Shown: positions 1 to 5,041 of the stretch, piece by piece
Layout of the letters: every line of letters starts with the position of its first letter
Position numbering within the stretch: the stretch's first letter is position 1
Position numbers and translations under genes: made by a program
Notes under the pieces: model-generated
What the model was told of the DNA's origin: nothing
Databases searched by the model: none
What the model saw: the letters and a program-made list of their open reading frames with translations, nothing else
Assembly: GCA_022568115.1 (NCBI GenBank)
Contig: JADFFP010000111.1
Span: forward strand, 1 to 5,289
DNA: 5,289 nucleotides
Source of the DNA: Pseudomonadota bacterium
GTDB lineage: Bacteria; Pseudomonadota; Alphaproteobacteria; Sphingomonadales; SMXR01
Reading direction: 5' to 3'

Positions 1-63
1 ATCTCCAGGTTATGTTAGCATTGAAAAGCATTCTGTTCTGACCAGAAATAAGGGCCTATTCTC

Positions 64-426
64 ATGTGGTATTCGATCGTCGCAGATTTAATCGTCGTTC
101 TTCACCTCAGCTTTGTCATTTTTGTGGTGGCTGGAGGCCTTTTAGTCCTGAAATGGCGCTGGATTCTTTATGCACACATCCCGGCTGCGGTTTGGGGTGT
201 GCTTCTTGAATTCCAGGGTTGGGGATGCCCGCTCACGCCACTCGAGAAAAGCTTGAGGATCACGGCGGGCGAAGAAGGCTATTCTGGCGGCTTTATTGAG
301 TACTACCTTGTGCCACTGATTTATCCCGGCGAAATTACCAGGGATATACAAATCTGGGTTGGGGTTTTTGTCATCATCATCAACATGGTAATATATGGCC
401 TTGTGATCGCACGGCGAAAAAGATGA
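64..426 (+). CDS. DUF2784 family small integral membrane protein
   Basis: A 120-residue hydrophobic protein that matches the DUF2784 family in length and motifs. Visible landmarks are an early membrane helix with a histidine (about 8-29, H14), a second helix (about 35-53), the family hallmark CPLTPLE at 55-61, a GYSGGF/Y block at 72-81 followed by YPGE, and a last helix (about 96-114) ending in a positively charged ARRKR tail. The function of the family is unknown; the protein should sit in the inner membrane with four short helices. The ATG at 64 is preceded by AGGG at 51-54 with a 9-nt gap, which supports this start. It appears to be a single gene: the upstream 63 bases show no coding continuation, and the next gene is convergent. 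No link to the two-component system is evident. Confidence 0.88.
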   Translation: MWYSIVADLIVVLHLSFVIFVVAGGLLVLKWRWILYAHIPAAVWGVLLEFQGWGCPLTPLEKSLRITAGEEGYSGGFIEYYLVPLIYPGEITRDIQIWVGVFVIIINMVIYGLVIARRKR

Positions 427-706
427 TCATATAGACCCCTTTTTAGATGGCGGAGGGAGCAGTCCTCTACGAACTATTCTCTGTTGTGATTTCACTGTTT
501 AATAGGGAAAATACAGGGAATTTATTTTTATTTTGCCCTGCCAAACTTTTATATCCAAGGAAATTGCTTCTTTTCGTGTTTTCTATTTCAAATCGGAACA
601 GGGAATAACAGGGAATTCCTTTATGATTACCTGAATCCGCCAAGTCGAATAGGACCTTGGAGAAAAAGGGGCGGCTATGCTTTCTGGGAGTGAGTAAATC
701 CAACCT
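427..706. other. Convergent intergenic region, no convincing gene
   Basis: This 280-bp gap separates the DUF2784 gene from the end of the kinase gene. It is AT-rich. A 78-codon minus-strand frame (703-467) spans it, but its translation is low in information, has no family signature and overlaps the repeat doublets, so I treat it as chance. I see no strong hairpin plus T-run that would serve as a terminator for either gene. A weak GAGG/CCTC stem near 454-468 is the only candidate and is not convincing. Confidence 0.6.
504..616. repeat. Two AGGGAA doublets (ACAGGGAAT repeats) in the convergent gap
   Basis: The hexamer AGGGAA occurs at 504-509 and 515-520 (11-bp period), and again at 600-605 and 610-615 (10-bp period). 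Three of the four lie inside the longer word ACAGGGAAT (513-521, 598-606, 608-616). The doublets have the same orientation and are about 96 bp apart. Period and context suggest a dispersed intergenic repeat unit rather than coding sequence, but that class assignment is inference. Helical phasing of each doublet would also fit a protein-binding site. Confidence 0.5.
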
Positions 707-2059
707 CTAAAAAACAATACGGAATACAGAGCCGCCTTTTTTCCCATGCCGGTATGTGATTGCTCCGCCATGGCTCAGTACGATGTAACGCACCAGCGTC
801 AGGCCAACCCCAGATCCTTCTTTCTTGGTGGTAAAGAACGGAACGAATATTTTATCAGCAATGTCCTTGTCAACCCCCGGACCATTATCTGCAATCTCTA
901 TCGCTACCCTCTGTTTGCTATCGAGAAATGCACGGATTTTAACCTCGGCCTTTTTTACCCCTTTCAGGGCATCGGCGGCGTTTCTCAACAAGTTTATCAG
1001 CGCCTGGTCGAGCATACTTTCATCCGCCACAAGGATCAGGCTTGATGGTTCAATCGAGAGAGTGAGCTTAATTTTTTTCTTGTCCCATTCCGGTTTCAGC
1101 AGCGATTCCAGCCGGGAAAGATAACCCGGGAGTTTGATTTTCTGCATCTTGGGCGGGGGCATACGGGTCAGCTGGCGGTAGCTCTGGACGAACCCGGTCA
1201 ATCCCTCACTGCGCTTGACCAGGGTATCGAGGGCATCCCGGATATCTTTAAGCTCCGCTTTTTCCGCTTTGCCCAGTTTGTGGCTTTTATCGAAATCATC
1301 CACCAGATTTTTGGCCGTGCGGGCAAGTGAGGAAACCGGGGTAAGGGAATTCAGGATTTCATGGCTGGTAACGCGAAGTAAGTTTTGCCATGTGGCCAAC
1401 TCGGTAGCGTCCAGTTGGCTCTGGACGTTTTGCAGGGAAATGAGTTTCAGGATTTTCCCGGCCAACGTAATCTGGGTCGCGCCCAGGATATACTGTTGCT
1501 CCACCCGATCAATCTGAATAGTCGTCAGCAAGGTTGTTCCGGGTTCAATTTGCGATACATCACGCATAAAACCGGCGCCGAATTCCTCCAGTTGAGTGAG
1601 GCTGGTAATATCGGCAACATTAAAGGTGCGCCTGGTGGCATTGTTCAGGACCTCAATGGATCCATTACCTTTTAGCACAAACAGGGGAAGCGGGATGTGT
1701 TCAACCAAGGCTTGGAAATAAAGGGCCCGGCGTTCGTTCTCAAGCCTTAGTTTCTTGACCTTTTCCACTGTCAGGTGCAGCACAAATTCCAGGTCGCGGA
1801 AAGTCTTCCCCAATTCCCCCATGGTAAATGTCTGCTGGTAATCTCCAAAGCGCAGACCGCTCAGGATATTTGTCAGGTCCCGGTTGGACTTGTTCACATA
1901 ACGCACCAGGTTGACCATTAATATAATGGTTAAAGCAACAAGGCCCAGTATAAATATAAGGTCAATTTGTTCAGAGACGGCATAGGCAAGGCCTAAAAGA
2001 ACGGCAAAAATCACCGTCAGCCTGAACCCAACCTGAAATGTAAATTTTTTATAACCCAT
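707..2059 (-). CDS. Membrane sensor histidine kinase, NtrY/NtrB-like
   Basis: A 450-residue kinase that should autophosphorylate on a histidine and pass the phosphate to the regulator encoded just upstream. In order: two membrane helices (about 12-29 and 34-54) with only a few residues between them, so there is essentially no periplasmic sensor; a HAMP-like linker; a coiled stretch (about 93-113); a PAS-like segment (about 114-212, with LPLFVLKGNGSIEVLNNA); the H-box SHEILNSLTPV with H233; and the HATPase domain with N-box INLLRNAADA (N356, N360), G1 DNGPGV (391-396), F-box FVPFFTT and G2 GSGVGL (415-420). All catalytic motifs are intact. The ATG (complement of 2057-2059) overlaps the regulator's end by 11 bp, implying translational coupling; the ribosome site is a weak AGAAAAG. 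The signal is probably read in the membrane or cytoplasm, consistent with an envelope-stress or efflux role, but the stimulus is unknown. Confidence 0.93.
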   Translation of the reverse strand: MGYKKFTFQVGFRLTVIFAVLLGLAYAVSEQIDLIFILGLVALTIILMVNLVRYVNKSNRDLTNILSGLRFGDYQQTFTMGELGKTFRDLEFVLHLTVEKVKKLRLENERRALYFQALVEHIPLPLFVLKGNGSIEVLNNATRRTFNVADITSLTQLEEFGAGFMRDVSQIEPGTTLLTTIQIDRVEQQYILGATQITLAGKILKLISLQNVQSQLDATELATWQNLLRVTSHEILNSLTPVSSLARTAKNLVDDFDKSHKLGKAEKAELKDIRDALDTLVKRSEGLTGFVQSYRQLTRMPPPKMQKIKLPGYLSRLESLLKPEWDKKKIKLTLSIEPSSLILVADESMLDQALINLLRNAADALKGVKKAEVKIRAFLDSKQRVAIEIADNGPGVDKDIADKIFVPFFTTKKEGSGVGLTLVRYIVLSHGGAITYRHGKKGGSVFRIVF

Positions 2060-3434
2060 ACTTTTCTATACGCCGGTAAAGCGAAGTCCTGGTTAATCCC
2101 AACTCTTTCGCAGCTTTGGATATATTCCCCTGGTGTGTCACCAGCGTTTTTTCAATTACGGACTTTTCAACTTCATCCAGGGTTTTACCCTCGCTTTCCA
2201 GGGACTTCATGTGTTGCTGGTGCATTTCAGGATCCAGAGCCGCAAAGTCGCCGGCCTTCAACTCTTTGCTATCCGACAAAATGACCGCTCGTTCGATGCT
2301 GTGGCGAAGCTCCCGGATATTCCCCGGCCAAGAATAACCTGTCATTGCTTTTAAGGCGCCGCTGGTTAGCCCATGAGTGGGGCGATTATATTTTCTGGCG
2401 TACTGTGCCAAAAAGGCATCCGCAAGAAGTGGAATGTCTTCTATTCGCTCTCTCAAAGGGGGCAGGTGAATTTCCACCGTGTTAAGCCGGTATAAAAGAT
2501 CGGGCCGGAATACGGTGTTGTCCTTCATTTTCTCAGGACTGACATTGGTGGCGCTAATCAGGCGGACATCGATTGGCACGACGCGTGTGCTGCCCACCGG
2601 TACGACCGAGCGGCTTTCCAGGGCGGCGAGAAGCTTGGGTTGAAGATTTAAGGGCAGGTTGCCGATCTCATCGAGGAACAGGGTCCCTCCCTCTGCCGCT
2701 TGAAAGCGTCCAACCCGATCTTCCCTGGCATCGGTAAAAGCTCCTTTTTTGTGTCCAAACAACTCACTCTCGAATAATGTTTCTGGAATCGCTACAAGAT
2801 CCACGGATACAAAAACCTCCTCTTTCCTGTTGGAGAACGCATGGATTTCCCGGGCGATCAATTCCTTGCCGGTCCCGTTTTCACCAAGGATCAAAATATT
2901 GGCATCGGTAGGGGCGGCCTTGCGGACAATTTTCATAACATTTTGCAGGGCTTCCGAGTCACCGATCATCGGGTGATGCAGACGCTGGATTTCCTCCGAG
3001 AGGACACGGTTTTGCACTTTTAGTTTGCTGGCCTGGTCCTGGGCATTTCTCAGCCGCACAGCCGCTTTCATGGTGGTGACCAGCTTTTCGTTGTTCCAGG
3101 GTTTTTCAATAAAATCGGCGGCGCCCATTTTCATCGCCTCGACCGCCGCATCAACCGAGGAAAAGGCAGTAAACAGTATTACAACGGATGAGGGGTCACT
3201 TTCCAGGATACGGCCAAGCCACTGCAGTCCTTCCCGGCCAGTGTTGTCCCCGGGCCGAAAATTCATATCAAGCAAAATGGCATGGAACATTTCCTTTTCC
3301 ATCAGCTGTGGGATGAACTTCGGTTTATTGGTGGTGACGACCCGATCAAAATGCTTCTTCAAGAGCAGCCGGCAGGCCGTCAGAATGTCTTCATCGTCGT
3401 CGATGATTAGGACGCTGGTTTTATCTTTGGTCAT
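2049..3434 (-). CDS. Sigma-54-dependent response regulator, NtrC family (REC-AAA-Fis HTH)
   Basis: A 461-residue enhancer-binding activator with full family architecture. The receiver domain (about 6-122) has acidic residues D12-D14, phosphoacceptor D56 in ILLDMNF, T89 and K111 in EKPW. The AAA+ domain (about 155-380) has Walker A GENGTGKE (184-191), the sigma-54 contact loop GAFTDA (231-236, usually GAFTGA), Walker B GGTLFLDE (249-256), arginines in FRPDLLYRLN and sensor II GNIREL (371-376). A Fis-type helix-turn-helix lies at about 435-457 (GNISKAAKELGLTRTSLYRRI). It should hydrolyse ATP to remodel sigma-54 polymerase after phosphorylation by the kinase encoded next. The ATG at 3434 has AGG 8 nt upstream. 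The palindrome pair 19 bp upstream and the divergent -24/-12 promoter point to the adaptor gene as its target and to autoregulation. Confidence 0.95.
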   Translation of the reverse strand: MTKDKTSVLIIDDDEDILTACRLLLKKHFDRVVTTNKPKFIPQLMEKEMFHAILLDMNFRPGDNTGREGLQWLGRILESDPSSVVILFTAFSSVDAAVEAMKMGAADFIEKPWNNEKLVTTMKAAVRLRNAQDQASKLKVQNRVLSEEIQRLHHPMIGDSEALQNVMKIVRKAAPTDANILILGENGTGKELIAREIHAFSNRKEEVFVSVDLVAIPETLFESELFGHKKGAFTDAREDRVGRFQAAEGGTLFLDEIGNLPLNLQPKLLAALESRSVVPVGSTRVVPIDVRLISATNVSPEKMKDNTVFRPDLLYRLNTVEIHLPPLRERIEDIPLLADAFLAQYARKYNRPTHGLTSGALKAMTGYSWPGNIRELRHSIERAVILSDSKELKAGDFAALDPEMHQQHMKSLESEGKTLDEVEKSVIEKTLVTHQGNISKAAKELGLTRTSLYRRIEKYGL

Positions 3435-3452
3435 ATTTTTTGCCTGGTTTTA

Positions 3453-3470
3453 GTGTCCGTATTCGTACAC
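3453..3470. promoter_or_regulatory. Enhancer (UAS) palindrome 1 for the NtrC-type regulator
   Basis: An 18-bp imperfect inverted repeat, GTGTCCG-TATT-CGTACAC, with one mismatch between half-sites. It shares the half-site CGTACAC and the 4-bp spacer with site 2; the two centres are 21 bp apart (two helical turns). Its centre lies about 127 bp upstream of the start predicted from the -24/-12 promoter, a normal enhancer distance. It also sits 19 bp upstream of the regulator's ATG, so binding could affect the regulator's own transcription. Binding by this regulator is inferred from position and symmetry. Confidence 0.68.
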
Positions 3471-3473
3471 TAT

Positions 3474-3491
3474 TTATACGCGGGCGTACAC
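3474..3491. promoter_or_regulatory. Enhancer (UAS) palindrome 2 for the NtrC-type regulator
   Basis: A second 18-bp inverted repeat, TTATACG-CGGG-CGTACAC, with a degenerate left half (two mismatches) and the same right half as site 1. Its centre is about 106 bp upstream of the predicted adaptor transcription start. Two same-face sites allow cooperative loading of two regulator dimers, the usual arrangement for assembling the activator hexamer. The joint consensus suggested by the two sites is GTGTACG-N4-CGTACAC. Confidence 0.62.
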
Positions 3492-3522
3492 CCAGCCCTT
3501 TTATAAAATTGTAAAATTTCTC

Positions 3523-3535
3523 TAACTAATTGAAA
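3523..3535. promoter_or_regulatory. Possible IHF-like bending site
   Basis: TAA-CTAA-TTGAAA matches the reverse of the IHF core consensus (YAA-N4-TTGATW) at all but one defined position. It lies between the enhancer palindromes and the -24/-12 promoter, at about -66 to -54, where IHF commonly bends DNA in sigma-54 systems. The surroundings (3501-3560) are very AT-rich, so a chance match is quite possible. Confidence 0.3.
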
Positions 3536-3561
3536 AATAAACGAAATTTTCTTTAAAAAAG

Positions 3562-3577
3562 TTGGCACGGTTCTTGC
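3562..3577 (+). promoter_or_regulatory. Sigma-54 (-24/-12) promoter of the adaptor gene
   Basis: TTGGCACG-GTTC-TTGC followed by TT is a near-perfect match to the sigma-54 consensus TGGCACG-N4-TTGC(A/T). The invariant GG (3564-3565) and GC (3576-3577) are separated by exactly 10 bp. Transcription should start near 3589, giving a leader of about 38 nt before the ATG at 3627. The promoter points away from the activator gene and towards the adaptor, and two enhancer palindromes lie at the proper distance upstream. Confidence 0.9.
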
Positions 3578-3612
3578 TTATATTTTAGGTGAGTGGATAA
3601 ATATTTGAATTA

Positions 3613-3616
3613 GAGG
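3613..3616 (+). promoter_or_regulatory. Ribosome binding site deciding the adaptor start at 3627
   Basis: GAGG lies 10 nt before the ATG at 3627. It favours this start over an in-frame ATG at 3774, which resembles the usual start of the family (MDRxxEK). The only purine-rich stretch before 3774 (GGGGAGGG, about 3749-3757) is too far away for good initiation. Confidence 0.5.
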
Positions 3617-3626
3617 CTCAATCGAA

Positions 3627-4373
3627 ATGGACCGGCAAATAGAGAAAAGAAATATTTTTACCAAGGCCATGGATACCTTGAATAAGGGTTTGTCCGTACT
3701 TGAAGCACAGATAAGCAAACTTTTTGGCCGGAAGTTGGAGAAGCCGGCCGGGGAGGGAATACACCTGTCTGGAATGGACCGGGTGGTGGAAAAAACCCCG
3801 TGGCAGCAATACCGGAAATTTATTATATACGGCGGCGGAGCGGTGACACTGTTATTGATGATCCTGATTTTCATGCCCGAAGGCGGGCGTGCCCTGAAGG
3901 TGCAAAATGATCGTATCGTAATCTCTGAAGTGATCGAGGGTGAGTTTGATGACTATATCCCGGTCCGCGCCCAAGTGGCGCCCCTGAAGACCGTTTACCT
4001 GGATGCCATCGACGGCGGGACAACGACCACCATTCCTGCTACTGCGCCGGTTACTGAGGAGGGGGAATCTGACGGCGACGGCGAGTCCCCGGGCGATGCC
4101 GCCGTGCCAAAATCCGATCCGTCGAAGAGGAAGTTCAAGCAAGCACGGAAGTGGTGGAGCGAAAGGTCCGAGAAGTTGAACAGGCCTTCGCCGCGAAGGA
4201 CCGAGAGAGGATGGAAGGGGAACTGGCCGCACTTCGTAAGGCCGTCAAGATGCTGGAAACGAACGTGGCTGAAGCGGTGGACGATGCGGCTTCTCGTCGA
4301 GTCGAATCACTTCGCGACATCCAGTACACTCCACCAGAGATCTATTTGGAGACCGTCAGACCAGATGAGTTAG
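3627..4373 (+). CDS. HlyD/RND-type periplasmic adaptor, truncated and running into unrelated sequence
   Basis: Residues 1-131 look like the N-terminus of a membrane fusion protein that links an inner-membrane exporter to an outer-membrane channel. There is a charged cytoplasmic leader, a single membrane helix (about 65-83), then ISEVIEGEFDDYIPV and KTVYLDAIDGG, the beta strand leading into the barrel-sandwich domain. Family members normally continue with a positive residue, the lipoyl half-motifs, an alpha hairpin and a beta barrel, to roughly 400-plus residues. Here the similarity stops at G131 (codon 4017-4019). Residues 132-248 are first a low-complexity Thr/Pro/acidic stretch, then basic, Trp/Arg-rich frame-shadow sequence until the stop at 4371-4373. 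The first 49 residues are an unusual extension, since MDRVVEK at 50-56 repeats the MDRQIEK of the start. Transcription is from the sigma-54 promoter. The product cannot be a working adaptor; either a rearrangement or an assembly join has cut it. Confidence 0.75.
   Translation: MDRQIEKRNIFTKAMDTLNKGLSVLEAQISKLFGRKLEKPAGEGIHLSGMDRVVEKTPWQQYRKFIIYGGGAVTLLLMILIFMPEGGRALKVQNDRIVISEVIEGEFDDYIPVRAQVAPLKTVYLDAIDGGTTTTIPATAPVTEEGESDGDGESPGDAAVPKSDPSKRKFKQARKWWSERSEKLNRPSPRRTERGWKGNWPHFVRPSRCWKRTWLKRWTMRLLVESNHFATSSTLHQRSIWRPSDQMS
4015..4024. other. Junction between adaptor gene and unrelated DNA
   Basis: Upstream of about 4019 the translation follows the adaptor family closely. Downstream no frame continues that family, base composition rises in G and C, and the plausible coding frame changes. 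No inverted repeat, target duplication or transposase is visible around the point, so the mechanism is unknown. The exact base is uncertain by a few positions. Confidence 0.6.
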
Positions 4374-4612
4374 CTCTGCTGAAAATCATGGTCGAATCCG
4401 GACAGCACTTGACCCATGAACAGGCGGAGGCAATTCCCGTCAAACCGCGGGCGCTCATGCGTGAGGGCCTTCTGAAGCCGGTCTTGACACCGGAAAATGA
4501 GGAGCGTGTCTATTGGCTCACTCAATTAGCACGAGAAGTAGTTGGCTCCCTAGATAGCGCGCGCTCCGCGGCGAATACTTCGCCGAGTGTCTCTGGCGGA
4601 GGATTATCTTAA
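4151..4612 (+). CDS. Orphan protein: N-terminal coiled coil plus winged-helix-like C-terminus
   Basis: I do not recognise a named family. The first half (about 1-55) is a charged, heptad-like helix rich in Glu, Arg, Lys and Ala, typical of a coiled coil. The second half (about 70-140) has the rhythm of a winged helix: ELALLKIMVESG, a short loop with LTHEQAEAI, then ALMREGLLKPVL and a wing-like ERVYWLTQLAREVVGSL, similar in pattern to MarR-like regulators. This likeness is by eye only. The tail is Ser/Gly-rich. The first available start is GTG at 4151, but coiled-coil coding clearly extends upstream in the same frame to about 4112, with the frame open to 4073 and no start codon there. A purine-rich GAGGAAG ends 17 nt before the GTG, too far. 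This suggests the true 5' end lies in another frame, or that a frameshift occurs near the AAAA at 4109-4112. Confidence 0.55.
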   Translation: MVERKVREVEQAFAAKDRERMEGELAALRKAVKMLETNVAEAVDDAASRRVESLRDIQYTPPEIYLETVRPDELALLKIMVESGQHLTHEQAEAIPVKPRALMREGLLKPVLTPENEERVYWLTQLAREVVGSLDSARSAANTSPSVSGGGLS

Positions 4613-4727
4613 GCCATTATTGGCCGCCCATGATTATCCTGTGAGAAGTCGCGACGAGTCAGACGATGAGGAACGTCGCCGATCTGAAGATCGCCCAGAG
4701 GAGCCGGAAACTACCACAGATAACTAG
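4587..4727 (+). CDS. Possible small acidic ORF, or displaced C-terminus of the preceding ORF
   Basis: A 46-codon frame starting GTG at 4587 and ending TAG at 4725-4727. It overlaps the previous ORF by 26 bp in a different frame. It encodes SLAEDYLKPLLAAHDYPV, then a highly charged Asp/Glu/Arg tail and a Thr-rich end. The first part looks more protein-like than random, and the frame is open from 4554. No ribosome site precedes the GTG. A frameshift that extends the upstream protein into this frame is as likely as a separate gene. Confidence 0.25.
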   Translation: MSLAEDYLKPLLAAHDYPVRSRDESDDEERRRSEDRPEEPETTTDN

Positions 4728-4780
4728 GCGGTTTTAGGTAGGGGCGGGCTATCTGGGCGCACAGCGTTTAGTCCGCAGCA

Positions 4781-4818
4781 ATCCAGAATCAGCCGTGCTA
4801 CCGTTACACAATCCCGCA
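4781..4818 (-). pseudogene. tRNA-Gln(CUG) 5' half, T arm missing
   Basis: Read on the minus strand from 4818, this gives a 5' acceptor strand TGCGGGA, TT, a D arm GTGT-AACGGTA-GCAC (4-bp stem, GGTA in the loop), G, a 5' anticodon strand GCTGA and a loop TTCTGGA with anticodon CTG at 4786-4784. This is how bacterial tRNA-Gln genes read. The sequence that follows does not pair properly with GCTGA (a C-C mismatch and several wobbles), has no GGTTCGAATCC T arm, and has only a partial 3' acceptor match (GCCCGCC at 4749-4743). The gene therefore looks cut or decayed after the anticodon loop. A good promoter lies just upstream. Confidence 0.6.
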
Positions 4819-4829
4819 AAGCCACGCCG

Positions 4830-4859
4830 ATTGTATCAGACAGGATGAAGCTCTCGCAA
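4830..4859 (-). promoter_or_regulatory. Sigma-70-type promoter of the tRNA-Gln remnant
   Basis: On the minus strand, TTGCGA (4859-4854) and TACAAT (4835-4830) are separated by 18 bp. The -10 box matches TATAAT at five of six positions. The tRNA-like sequence begins 12 nt after the -10 box, leaving a short leader as is usual for tRNA genes. The conserved promoter suggests the tRNA was functional until recently, or still is in an unbroken copy. Confidence 0.5.
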
Positions 4860-5041
4860 AAGCTCGCCGCTGCTCGCGACGAACGGCTCGCGCCGAATTC
4901 GCGGGCGGCCTAGCGAAATAGCTTGGGCCTCGCGCCTAAGGGTAAGCCCATTGCTCCTCTATTAACCATACCTTAACCTTCGTCTCTTTTCTGTAAACCG
5001 CCCTGTTTACTCACGCCTGACAGAATGGAGCTAACAGCCAG
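4860..5041. other. Intergenic stretch upstream of the YggT-family gene
   Basis: Together with the tRNA remnant this fills the 314 bp between the small ORF and the YggT gene. The left part (4865-4925) is GC-rich with repeated CTCGCG/CGCG words but no clean terminator. The right part (4960-5010) is more AT-rich and contains a direct repeat, TTAACC-ATACC-TTAACC, that could belong to the YggT promoter region. No clear -35/-10 pair stands out. GGAG at 5027-5030 is the likely ribosome site for the next gene. Confidence 0.45.

Noticed and set aside
467..703. 78-codon minus-strand ORF in the convergent gap
   Set aside because: No recognisable motif, poor start context, and it spans the AGGGAA repeats; most likely a chance frame in AT-rich DNA.
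825..1675. Several plus-strand ORFs of about 100 codons inside the kinase gene
   Set aside because: All lie antisense to a kinase with every catalytic motif intact and show no motifs of their own.
3852..4232. 126-codon minus-strand ORF over the adaptor junction
   Set aside because: It is antisense to the well-conserved adaptor N-terminus, is Pro/Arg/Leu-rich as expected of a GC-rich shadow frame, and crosses the junction without any family signal.
4728..4917. Open minus-strand frame crossing the tRNA remnant, ending with PPLPKTA
   Set aside because: It is open for about 60 codons but has no ATG start, and its core (VTVARLILD) is simply the translation of the tRNA-Gln D arm and anticodon region. 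Such peptides are common false genes over tRNAs.
4865..4945. Possible GC-rich hairpin terminator (CTCGCG/CGCG and GGGC/GCCC words)
   Set aside because: Stems are only about 4 bp with long loops and there is no following T-run on either strand.
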